From Actinernus sp. WN-2022 (taxonomy: Eukaryota; Cnidaria; Anthozoa; Actiniaria; Actinernidae), in assembly GCA_030867875.1 (NCBI GenBank), contig JAOWCC010001751.1:25970369-26034368 (forward strand): a DNA stretch of 64,000 nucleotides, in the 5' to 3' direction. Every line of letters begins with the position of its first letter. The first letter of the stretch is position 1. Shown here piece by piece: positions 18,001-26,667 of the stretch. The position numbers and the translations under genes are program-made. A model generated the notes under the pieces. The model had not been told where the DNA came from. It ran no database searches and saw only the letters and a program-made list of their open reading frames with translations.

Positions 18001-18798
18001 CAATTCGAAAAAGACTACTATAAGCTTCAAAACAACAGTATCTTTGGTAAGACCATGGAGAACGTGAAAAAACGATGCAACGTGAAACTACTAACCGATA
18101 AGAAAAAACTATTGGAACTAGCTAGCAAACCAACATATGTGAGCAGTAAGATCTTCAATGAAGACCTAGTAGCTGTCCACCAAATCAAGAATACGATAAC
18201 ATTGGATAAACCGATATATGTTGGAATGTGCATACTAGACCTATCCAAAACGTTAATGTACGACTTCCACTACAATTACATTAAGAAGAAATACGCAAAT
18301 CCTCAACTACTGTTCACAGATACAGACAGCCTAATGTATCAGATCGAAACTAAGAACGTATATAGAGATTTCCAGATCGACAAAGATAGATTCGACAACA
18401 GCGACTATCCAGTCGATTGTCCATTCTACGATAAGAATAACAAGAAAGTAATTGGTAAGTTCAAGAACGAATGTGCTAATGGCTTCAAACACATAATCGA
18501 ATTCGTAGGATTGAGATCAAAGATGTACAGCTATATGAAAGACGACAATTCAAATTCGAAAACGGCAAAGGGCATTAAGAAGAACACCATCAAGAAACAG
18601 ATCAAACATGCCAACTATAGAGATACATTGCTAAATAGGACTAAGATGTCACATACAATGAAGACAATTCGAAGCGTGAATCATCAATTGGGAAGCTATG
18701 AGATCAATAAGACAAGTCTATCATGCTACGATGATAAAAGATACATATTAGAAGATGGAATTGAGAGTTACGCATATGGACATTATAAAATACAATAA
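15034..18798 (+). CDS. polB: protein-primed family B DNA polymerase
   Basis: A 1254-residue intact polymerase. The N-terminal about 360 residues are basic and Pro/Arg-rich. A C2H2-like finger (HFCKYCLQCF) lies near 369-378. Exonuclease motifs are YADFES (426-431), NLRGYDSHL (about 577-585) and YLKIDILLLADVF (735-747). An HNH/endonuclease VII-like insert (CHICD...RDHCHITGKYRG) lies at about 527-560. Polymerase motifs A, B and C are YLDANNLYGYAM (833-844), NNSIFGKTMEN (1000-1010) and FTDTDSLMY (1094-1102). Polinton PolB is thought to replicate the element from its ends using a terminal protein. All key residues are present. It reads toward the right TIR. Confidence 0.96.
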   Translation: MMNESNLNKLSKSKLIELILKQNTIRRPKIDENILLPPAQFRDNRPVPTPRRSVKDMIERYEENIILPPTRFRDDYKPIPAQRTIKRPVPATRTKIIQLDRAMKGSIRSFEVAIKNQKDPLVQLTTTRRGIQNQFEKLLIETKGYKFVETIKVTFEKQLDEDKTTIKTAYFNSNAFTVINKTNIVEGLQSSKQQILNKIAQWISEGSGWTIETIDKHYINIVKYEPMKGSSYIKLPAELRNSAKGLINMKNIDDECFRWCHVRHLNPQEKYPQRIKKSDRKSAKDLDYSNIEFPVATKQYNKIEKQNNISISVFGYEERKPYPIFVSKEKYDDHMDLLLITENTNKHYVLIKDFDKFMYNQTKHKERKHFCKYCLQCFKSERVLINHKEVCIEVNGEQAIQMPTKSNNMLRFKNYNKKLPAIFVIYADFESITRKIDGCMPNNNDSYTEAYQKHIDCSYGYKLVCRYDDRYSKPLKTYRGENSAYKFLEEMLNEVKWCQNTIKNNFNKDMVMTKKDKLDFKDATKCHICDIEYLVNDIRVRDHCHITGKYRGSAHQICNLNFDIKAEEIKIPIFFHNLRGYDSHLIMQQIGKVIKNHPYIDKNGNKKYHNLNVIPNNMEKYMAFMLGNNLTFLDSFQFMGQSLSTLATNLPEDKFIYTKKDFANDKQFELVKRKGIYPYDFMDDFEKFDYKLLPIKEDFYSILNDEHISNEDYEHAQNVWNSFKMESMGNYHDIYLKIDILLLADVFENFRSMSISNYGLDPCHYFTTPGLSFDAMLKMTKVELELITDIDIYQFIEKGMRGGTSYIAHRYAKANHEYLNDYNKDAPNSHIIYLDANNLYGYAMSEYLPTGGFRWLTKKEIENTNLAKYDEHSKKGLIIEVDLEYPKSIHDDHNDYPLAVEKMCIDNDMLSDYCKDIQKKHNMSIGTTRKLVPNLNDKTKYVLHYRNLRLYTRLGMKIIRVHRVLEFNQSPWLREYIDFNTQKRTIATNQFEKDYYKLQNNSIFGKTMENVKKRCNVKLLTDKKKLLELASKPTYVSSKIFNEDLVAVHQIKNTITLDKPIYVGMCILDLSKTLMYDFHYNYIKKKYANPQLLFTDTDSLMYQIETKNVYRDFQIDKDRFDNSDYPVDCPFYDKNNKKVIGKFKNECANGFKHIIEFVGLRSKMYSYMKDDNSNSKTAKGIKKNTIKKQIKHANYRDTLLNRTKMSHTMKTIRSVNHQLGSYEINKTSLSCYDDKRYILEDGIESYAYGHYKIQ

Positions 18799-18936
18799 AC
18801 TAAAATCGATCTTCAATTTCTTCATTCATTGCTCTTTGATTTCTTCATTCGTTACTCTTTACTCTTTGATTTCTTCATTCATTACTCTTTCCATATGCTA
18901 GCATTCATCATTCTTTCGCACACTACTCTTCGCTCT
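18799..18936. repeat. TTCATTC-rich short repeats between polB and the right TIR
   Basis: Three imperfect copies of TTTGATTTCTTCATTC plus TTACTCT lie at about 18834-18892, continuing as ATTCATCATTCTTTCGC. No gene is seen. Confidence 0.7.
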
Positions 18937-19459
18937 TACCATGCACCAGCATCCATTACATAGAGAAGATGCAAGATACCTCGAACGCACTATGAAATAG
19001 AAAGAAAGGAAAATACTATAGAAGAAACTCGCAGAAGCCAATATATGGCAATAGCGGATAGCAGGCAAGGCAATGAAGCCATTAGAATGGATAGCCTAGA
19101 ATGCAACTATGAAAAGTTGAATACTATAGTATGAGAAGAACGAAGAGAAGAATTCGACATCCAAAGATTGAAACCAGCCATGGAGATTTCCAAAGATTGA
19201 AACCGGTTATGGAGATTTCCAAGAATTTGACATCCAAAGATTGAACTGGTTAAACCGGTTATGAAGAATTTCAAGAATTCGACCACGCCCTAAATTGACC
19301 ACGCCCTAAATAATTCCAAGGATAGTAGTACAGTAGTACAGTAGTATCGAGGGTGGGGAGAGACCTTCTTGAGGTCGAGACCTTCTTTGAGGTCGACAAC
19401 GGATTATTTTGATCTCGAAGAGATTGAAATGGTCCGGTGCCCCCACCCTCTATACTACT
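18937..19459. repeat. Polinton right terminal inverted repeat
   Basis: Reverse complement of 2980-3467, slightly longer because of an insertion of about 16 bp and one extra GGTTTCAATCTTTGG-like unit. It ends in CT before the duplicated AGCGTA. The inverted copy of the terminus lies at 19340-19358. Confidence 0.95.
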
Positions 19460-19465
19460 AGCGTA
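19460..19465. repeat. target site duplication, right copy (AGCGTA)
   Basis: Identical to 2974-2979 and directly adjacent to the CT end of the Polinton. Confidence 0.95.
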
Positions 19466-20560
19466 GGGCTAAGCATGCAGCCTTGTTTAACTCCAATATG
19501 GCATCTAAATTTCTCTGTTTTTACATGACCTATCTTAACTGCTGAAAAATCATTTGGGGAATGAGTACATAGTTCGTAGAACGTTATAAAAATTATCTTC
19601 GATTCCCGCTTTTTGTATTTTGTTAAATAGTTTTTCCTTAGGTATACTATCAAATGCCTTTTTGAAATCAACAAAACAGGAAAACAGAACATTGTTTTTC
19701 TTTTTAGGCTTACTCTTAACGTATTTGTCGATGAGAGTTTTTAGTATAAAAATACTATCCGCTGTGGAGTGGTGTTTTCTAAAACCACCCTGTTCTTTTT
19801 TTTAAATGCCATTACTCTCCAAATATTCGGTTAATCTATGGTTGAGGACTGAAGTGAATACTTTACTTAGCGCGGAAAGTAAAGTAATGCCTCTGTAGTT
19901 ATTTACATCCGAACGATCTCCCTTTTTATGAATGGGGATTATGAATTCCATATTCCATTCTTGAGGGTACTCGCCTGAGGCTAGAATTATATTGAAGAGT
20001 GATCTTAATGGTAGTATTAGACTATCTTTGCCATATTTTAAAATTTCATTTAAAATGTTGTCGTGCCCAGGTGCTTTGTTGTTCTTTAGTTTATTTATGG
20101 CATCTCTGATCTCCTTATTTGTTATTTCGTAGTCTAATGGACCTTACTCTGTGGGACTGCTAGGTATAGGGTTTATTTCAGAAGTATTTTGTTCTTTAAA
20201 ATGTTTGTGAAATTCTTCTAATTCCACTGGGTAGCACTGTGTGTCCCGATTTTTGCCTATTTGGAAAATGTTTTTTTAATTTCCTCCATAGTTTCTTTGG
20301 ATTTTTTAAATCTAGCTCTTTCAGGCGAGCATTGATTGCATGGGCTTTCTTATTTTTACACAACTTTTTAAAACGCTTCTTTTTTATGAATAGGTTCGTC
20401 CTTAGCTCATCATCGTCAGGACTGCTGCAGACTTTATGCCCTAGTGATTTCAGATTCTCCTTCTCTGTACTGCATTCTTCGTCAAACCAATCTGGCTTCG
20501 AGTTTCTTGATTTACATAGATTGGCTACTTGGTATTTCATTCCCGCTTTTTCACTGCTCT
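19466..20560 (-). pseudogene. second LINE, N-terminal half of reverse transcriptase (right of the Polinton)
   Basis: Minus-strand pieces in shifting frames show the pre-RT basic region (20196-20540, PKKLWRKLKKHFPN), NNKAPGHDNILNE near 20060, NYRGITLLSALSKVF near 19890, FVDFKKAFDS near 19670 and GVKQGCMLSPT ending at the Polinton border. The catalytic half continues at 2979 on the other side. Several stops and frameshifts show the LINE was already decaying. No endonuclease domain is recognisable upstream. Confidence 0.85.
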
Positions 20561-20848
20561 GTTAGTCAGGGATGTCTGGGATCCCACCGCGGCATATAAC
20601 TGGGAATGTGCGAGAAGGAAAGGATTACGTGATAATGACTTTTTAGTTGGAAGAGAATAATAGAAACGTACATTAGGGGCCTTTAATCTCTCCCTCCTTT
20701 TTATAAAGGAAGTTGCCATGATCAGTTCTTTAAAGTTAACCCGCTTCAACCAGATATCTCTGACCATTGTCAAATATCGTACGGCCTTAAGATAAACAAA
20801 CTTAAGTATTCAAAACAAACACAATGCACTAGTGAACTGCATCCTCGC

Positions 20849-21584
20849 TTAAAGGGATACCCGAGTGAAAAACACATTGGGGCTCAAAAGAATCTTCAAC
20901 ATGTTCTTTGTTCAGAAAATGTATTAAAATTTGATCAAACGTTTTTAGTATTAAGAACGAGCACCTCAAAGTTGGCCCTGCGAAGACATGGGCGCCGCCA
21001 TCTTTGTTTGCATTTACGAAAGTGACGTCACTTCGTCCCACCAGCGTATCGCAGCTACTTGTCTTTGTATGATTTTCACACGCTCGGAATTAAAGTGGAT
21101 ATATTTTCATCGAGATTGCAGAGGAATTCTTACAGCAACCGGAATTATGATGAAGACGACATTATGAGAAAAGTTCAGAAGACTGGGAGGAGGAAGAAAA
21201 GCATTGGGAAGGCGAGAAATTATCAGACGAACAACAAGGTCTCGTAACTGCCATTTAATAACAGCAAAACAACATGGCTTAAAAGACTCGAGTGACTTCT
21301 GAATAAGTATAAGAACTACAATGTATGTGAGGTACAGTTAAGGCGTTTATCATCCTAAAAACACCTAATAAGTGAGAGAGTGAGAACGCTGGTGGGACGA
21401 AGTGACGTCACTTCCGTAAATGCAAACAAAGATGGCGGCGCCCATGTCTTCGTGGGGCCAACTTTGAGGTGCTCGTTCTTAATACTAAAAACCTTTGATC
21501 AAATTTTAATACATTTTCTGAACAAAGAACATGTTGAAGATTCTTTTGAGCCCCAATGTGTTTTTCACTCGGGTATCCCTTTAA
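20849..21584. mobile_element. fold-back element with 199-bp arms, TTAA-flanked
   Basis: Arms 20849-21047 and 21386-21584 are inverted copies with few mismatches. Outer ends read TTAAAGGGATACCC and GGGTATCCCTTTAA, so a piggyBac-like TTAA target is possible. The arms include TGACGTCACTTC and GCGCCGCCATCTTTG. The 338-bp centre has an open frame of 62 codons with nothing recognisable. Confidence 0.75.
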
Positions 21585-22136
21585 TATTTAATGAAAATAC
21601 AAAAGACAAAATTCGGCAACAATTCTCGAATCGGAAGAATACAAATGCAAATTCGAGAGTATCATCAATGAATTTAATGCTAACGAACCGAACTCAGTAT
21701 GTGCAGTTACAAAAAAAATCACAAAGGTCCTCATTGAAATCATCCCGTTTTATCAATCGCTGCATATATCCCTAGTCAATACTTATTTTGATACAGATAT
21801 TATTCCATAGCAACTGTTCTCAAATATCCTTCACATTGTCCCCGGCATTATTAGTTCAGCAGAGCTAGCACAACCCATTGGCAAGCTTTAAAACACTTTT
21901 GTAAGATACATAATGTCACCCGGTATGTTTCGACAGTCAAAAATATCCCTTATGCCGGCATCCAATCCCCTATCTATTTAAAGTCTTTCGTTGAGTACAC
22001 CTCAAAGAGATATGTGAAGGTAATTAAAACAATATAACTTCATGAGAACATATTTAAACTTGTTTTTCCTGTTTTATTTCCAGTTTCTTCCGTTCACACA
22101 ACCTAAGCATTAAACATTTCGAAAACAACAAAGGCA
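21585..22136 (+). other. MFSD6-like 5' flank with a splice acceptor
   Basis: No gene is seen in 21585-22083. A long pyrimidine tract ending TTTATTTCCAG at 22083 is a strong acceptor, so 22084-22136 is probably the 5' UTR start of the coding exon and a further 5' UTR exon lies upstream. Confidence 0.5.
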
Positions 22137-24167
22137 ATGGCCCTAGATGACAAAGAACTCACTGTGGAAGAAGAACAAGATGAAGAAATAGGGGAATGCA
22201 AGAAAAGCTTTTGCGTCAACAACACAGGGTTCTTCCTCTGGTACAAAGCCTTCTATATGTTTTTCATTGGTGCTTTTTGGATGAAAATCGTCTATCTACC
22301 GCTGTACTTTAAGCAGATTGGTCTACCAGCGCATTACGTTGGGGTACTCTCAGGGATTGCTCCATTCCTCCGTGGGGCTGGGTCCTTTTTCTTTGGTTTA
22401 CTAGGACAGAAACCAGCGACCCGTAAAATGTTTATGCTAATAAGCCTTGTGGCTCAAACACTCACACCATTGCTGTGTTTAATACCGCGACCCGAGCCCG
22501 CATCACCAACTTTCTTGACAGAAAACCCATTAGATTTTAACTCCAGTAGGTTTGTCAACCGGTCCACTGTTTTTCCTGATAAAGATCAAGGAGAGATGGC
22601 CGTGATACAAAACTGCAGCCAAAATACCATCGGATGTTTTCAAGATCAAGTCTTCAACAAAGCGATTACTTTCAATAGTTCAAGCCTTACTCTAAACCTG
22701 ACGCAAGTTATTAATGCAATGAATGGACCAAGTGCTCTATCAAATAAAACGGCGGGATCAGGAAGTGAGATTCATATCAAACTAGACGTGATGTCGACAT
22801 TCTGGATCAATCTCATTATTATTACAATAGGGGAGTTCCTTGGTGGTCCAGCTCGTAGCTTAGCCGACACCGCAACTTTACAAGCACTAGGAAAGGACAA
22901 AAAGAGGTTTGGGTACATCCGCTCATGGGGTAACATTGGTCAATTGCTGATCACGGGAATTATCTACTTGGAGCTTAGGTACGAACACGTGACCGTGCAC
23001 GGAGTGAAGCAGGCGAATTATGAATTCGCAATATACGCCACAGCAGTCTGGATGGCGTTGTCATTCCCAACAGCGCTTGGTTTTGTGTGCGATCATAGAG
23101 ATGACTCCGTGTGGGATGGAGAAGAGAACGGGGTCGATGCGGGAAATGACAATAGTGTCGAGCTATCAGATGTGTTGTTCAGTTTCCAATCCTTGACAAT
23201 CCTCATCATAATCTTCTGCGTTGGGGTCCTAAACGGAACCTTCAATATATTTATGTTCTGGTTTGTTATGGATATAGCTCGAAGTAAAGCCAACTTGATC
23301 ATAACGGTGGCTTTAGTGGTCAGGATCGTCCATATGATTATCACTTTCCAAGTGTCTGGACCTGTAATTCACACGTTTGGTGTAACGAATGTCATTCACT
23401 TCTCCCTTGTGGTGTACTGTGGTACATACGTCCTATACGGGTTCATGAGGAACCCATGGCTGGCGATTATCCCAGAGGCAGTACAGAGTGTGGCCATGGC
23501 TCTCACAGAAGTTGGAGCGATTTTATTCTTTGGAGAGATCACCCCACCGAAGTGGACAGCTACAGTGCAAGGTAAAGATACAAAATGATACTTCCACGTC
23601 AATGTACATACATACTCGCTTACCCTTATAGTGCAAATACATCAGTGGAAAATAACACTATCCTAATAGGAAATAAAGAGGTTATTATACGAAAAGTTGT
23701 GTAATACGGCTGGGTATGTCCGAAAGGCTGTAAGGCCAGGCTGTATTACACAACTTTGTGTGTAATAAATAGTTACGAAAAAAAGTGTTTATTTTCATTT
23801 ACCTTAGAGCTTTGTATGAAGAAACGAGGACAGGCATTTTGGAATTGACAGAGACATAAAGGCCTTAGGAATCCGAATACCCTACATGTAATGCATTTTT
23901 TCACTTCAACATTCTTATTTCTTTGTAGGAATCGTTCAGTGCCTTCTTAACGGTTTAGGGTTTGGTATCGGCCCAATCATTGGTGGATTTCTAGTGACCT
24001 CATATGGAATACAATCGACGTTCATGGTGTTCGCCGCCTTAGCTGCAGGTGTGACTATATTCTCACTTTGGGCTCACGCAATCCACTGGTTTATGCCACG
24101 CACTAAGAGTGACGACAAGCCACTGATGTATAAGCCACTGAGTGATACTGATGACTGGAGCAGTTGA
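22137..24167 (+). CDS. MFSD6: MFSD6-like major facilitator protein, two coding exons
   Basis: Exon 1 is 22137-23571 and exon 2 is 23929-24167, joined by a GT-AG intron that splits a Gly codon; the product is 557 residues. It starts with an acidic cytoplasmic tail, then FLWYKAFYMFFIGAFWMKI (first helix) and the MFSD6 features YLPLYFKQIGL and APFLRGAGSF. A long extracellular loop with about six N-glycosylation sequons spans about 118-205. Helices resume from about 220 with GEFLGGPARSLADTATL and FGYIRSWGNIGQ. Exon 2 encodes the last two helices (GFGIGPIIGGF) and a polar tail. MFSD6 proteins are poorly understood multipass membrane proteins. The ATG has a good context (GCAATGG). No defect is seen. 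Confidence 0.88.
23682..23769. repeat. hairpin in the MFSD6-like intron
   Basis: TTATTATAC...AAGTTGTGTAATAC and its inverted copy GTATTACACAACTTTGTGTGTAATAA flank about 30 nt. It looks like a short palindromic MITE inside the intron. Confidence 0.6.
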
Positions 24168-24243
24168 TCCACGTCTTCTTTGGATCAATACTGATCAATT
24201 CATTGTGAGTAGTAGGAGAGGGATGGAATTAGCCAGGTTTTTG

Positions 24244-24404
24244 GGGGTGAATACATAATTAGGGAGGTGAATCTCATTATAAAGGGGATCTGAATAAATT
24301 ATCTTCAATGACGTCACGGTTCTATTGTCTTGTACTCATGAATAAAATGGGGTGAATACATAATTAGGATACATAATTAGGGGTGAATATATAATTTTTA
24401 AGGC
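24244..24404. repeat. degenerate GGGGTGAATACATAATTAGG repeats
   Basis: Three to four copies of a roughly 20-bp unit follow the MFSD6-like stop; AATAAA at 24341 could be its polyadenylation signal. Confidence 0.6.
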
Positions 24405-24458
24405 GTTCTCATTAATTGAATGAATCATGGATCTATTGTCTTTCCGCATAAACAAAGT

Positions 24459-24738
24459 GCGGATGATTTTCATTGAAGGGGTGGTGTATAAATTAAATGC
24501 GGAGGATTCTCATTAAAGGGGTGGTATATAAATTAAATGCGGAGGATTATCATTAAAGGGGTGGTGTATAAATTAAATGCGGAGGATTCTCATTAAATGG
24601 GTGGTGTATAAATTAAATGCGGAGGATTCTCATTAAAGGGGTGGTGTATATATTAAATGCGGAGGATTCTCATTAAAGGGGTGGTATATAAATTAAATGC
24701 GGAGGATTCTCATTAAAGGGGTGGTGTATAAATTAAAT
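24459..24738. repeat. 40-bp minisatellite, seven copies
   Basis: Seven head-to-tail units of exactly 40 bp start at 24459, 24499, 24539, 24579, 24619, 24659 and 24699 (core GCGGAGGATTCTCATTAAAG, GGGTGGTGTATAAATTAAAT). Two truncated units follow to about 24775. Copies differ by only one to three bases. Confidence 0.92.
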
Positions 24739-24775
24739 GCGGAGGAATACGTTAAATGCGGAGGATTTCATTATC

Positions 24776-25109
24776 AATTGTTTTCAATTGCGGAGTATTT
24801 CATTATCTATTGTTTCTGTGGGTGAGGTCATGGTTCTATTTTGGGATCCTATTGTTTGGAGCGGCCATAAAGCCAGAACCGGCCGTCTCGAATCCATTCG
24901 AAGTTGAATGAAAAAAAGCAAAACATACCTCGCAATATCTGAAACCCCGTAAATAGTAAGAACAAACTACTCGTGATAGGCTCTAAAATGTCTTTATTAT
25001 TTTCATTTACAGTTAATAACTCATAAGATAATTATGAGTTCAGAATATTTGTAAACCTTTACAGTAAATCCGGTATGGTTCATTAGATCAACTCTGCTTT
25101 TGTTCTTAG
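24776..25109. other. intergenic, no gene seen
   Basis: AT-rich sequence without a recognisable frame, RNA or clear repeat. Confidence 0.5.
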
Positions 25110-25413
25110 GAGGGGAACATTGGGGGTTGCGGTGTTGCGGTGTGGGCCAGTTTTTAGTGCAGTATTTCGGTGAATTTAAATCCTATATTGCGGTGATCTC
25201 AAATCCTGCGGTGTGCGTTGTTTGTGTTTTCAAACCTGCGGTGTTCGGTGAAACGTTTATTTACAAAGTCAAATCCATGTAAATCACAAGACTCTTAAAC
25301 AAATTATTGCGTCATTGCGGTGTCGGTATTTTGTTAACATTACATGCGGTGTTGCGGTGTTTCGGATTATTTTTGCGGTGTTGCGGTATTGAGAGCCCCC
25401 AATGTCCCCCTCT
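25110..25413. mobile_element. small inverted-repeat element filled with TGCGGTG repeats
   Basis: Ends GAGGGGAACATTGGGGG and CCCCCAATGTCCCCCTC form a 17-bp inverted repeat. Between them TGCGGTG or close variants occur about a dozen times, sometimes as the pair TTGCGGTGTTGCGGT. It appears to be a MITE built on a simple repeat. Confidence 0.6.
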
Positions 25414-25905
25414 CATTTAGGGACTGTTAGCGATAACTGAAGGGCCATCGGTACAGTATGTCAGAAACAATAGCGCTATTGTTTGGAGGAAAACAATCTT
25501 ATAGGCAAATTCTTCTCTGTAACGAAACTACCATTATTAACATAATCAACAAAACAAAATACTCGGAACAAGATTTTATTGATTCAAACCATGTTAAGCG
25601 ATAAGACTTACAAAAGAATTAAAGAGTATTTTAGCATTTAAGGTTTGTTTGCAATCAGGCCTCATGTACACGACGTAATTGAAGTGTGCCGCATTACTGG
25701 GTCCAGGCTTGAGCCCAATTTGACAAACCAAGTCTTGTTTTGTAGCAAATTATCTATCAATTTGGGTTGATTTTCATAAATGTCATGGAAATTCTGGTTA
25801 ATAAAAATACCTTCACTACTTTTTATTTTGCAAACCCAGTCGGACTCTGAAGACATAGACATTTTTATTTGGAGTCGTATATGTACTATTTACAATATGA
25901 ATAGC
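25414..25905. other. intergenic, no gene seen
   Basis: Short open frames on both strands lack any recognisable domain and are not supported. Confidence 0.5.
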
Positions 25906-25957
25906 GATGTTGTATCGGATATACATTGGCGAGCCATTGTATATCCGATACAACATT
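25906..25957. repeat. 23-bp stem hairpin
   Basis: ATGTTGTATCGGATATACA and TGTATATCCGATACAACAT face each other across about 10 nt. Confidence 0.75.
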
Positions 25958-26259
25958 CCACGAATATTGTAATGTAGTTATGATATGCACCACATAAAAT
26001 TTTAAGCTCTGATTTCTCCTACCTTGCTATCGATGTGAGATGAATGAGTTTCTCACAAAAACATGTCCCACATTGAAGAGTGTGTATGCAATAAAAGAGC
26101 AGATCGTAGCGTGCAGAAAAATAGGTCCCACATGGAAGGATGGTGTGTACATAATAAGAGAGCAGATGTACTTTGTCATTTCACCCGGCCGGGTTAGGGG
26201 AAGTCAGTTATCGGTCGTGAGACCTCCTCATACTCTTACTAATGCCAGCATGTTATTAT

Positions 26260-26369
26260 CCTGTATCATTCCATACAGGATTCTAGTTGGCTTATAGTTA
26301 GTACTCTGTATCATTTGATACAGAATACTAATAGGGCTTATTAGAATTCTGTATCATTTTATACAGAAT
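26260..26369. repeat. three short palindromes in series
   Basis: CTGTATCATTCCATACAG, CTGTATCATTTGATACAG and CTGTATCATTTTATACAG are spaced about 45 bp apart. The stems are conserved and only the centre changes. Confidence 0.7.
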
Positions 26370-26483
26370 ATTAAAAGCTAACTAGAATTTTGTATGGAGT
26401 TTACAGTGTATCCACATGACCCGAATGCTGAGTCTTGATTGGCTAGTACCCTTATGAATTATTAATGAATATTAAATATATAT

Positions 26484-26594
26484 AAATTTGTGCATGAAAA
26501 ACTTGAACAGGAGCAACTCATGACTGTTGTTAATTATATAAATTTTAACAACGGTCATGAGTTGCTCCTGTTCAAGTTTTTCATACACAAATTT
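26484..26594. repeat. 50-bp near-perfect hairpin
   Basis: Arms 26484-26533 and 26545-26594 match at 48 of 50 positions around an 11-nt loop. Transcribed, it would form a long hairpin RNA of pre-miRNA or siRNA-precursor type; a recent short MITE is the simpler reading. Confidence 0.85.
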
Positions 26595-26667
26595 AGAATA
26601 TATCTTTGAACAAGAACTGTGAATCATCTCGATCCTCTTGGCTGGACAAGTCGTTGGCATAGTACAA

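Larger units (their letters stand above)
2980..19459 (+). mobile_element. complete Polinton/Maverick (adintovirus-like) element
   Basis: The 16480-bp element starts with AG, ends with CT, has about 0.5-kb terminal inverted repeats and is flanked by AGCGTA duplications. It carries the diagnostic Polinton set: PolB, RVE-type integrase, adenain-like protease, FtsK/HerA ATPase, double-jelly-roll major capsid and penton-like minor capsid proteins, plus about nine accessory genes. Every frame except the integrase entry is uninterrupted, and the outer 271 bp of the two ends are identical, so insertion looks recent. It landed inside the RT gene of an older minus-strand LINE, and removing the element plus one duplication restores the LINE frame across the junction. 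Confidence 0.97.

Noticed and set aside
24459..24738. CRISPR-like array
   Set aside because: The units are head to tail without unique spacers; the context is a eukaryotic genome, so it is a minisatellite.
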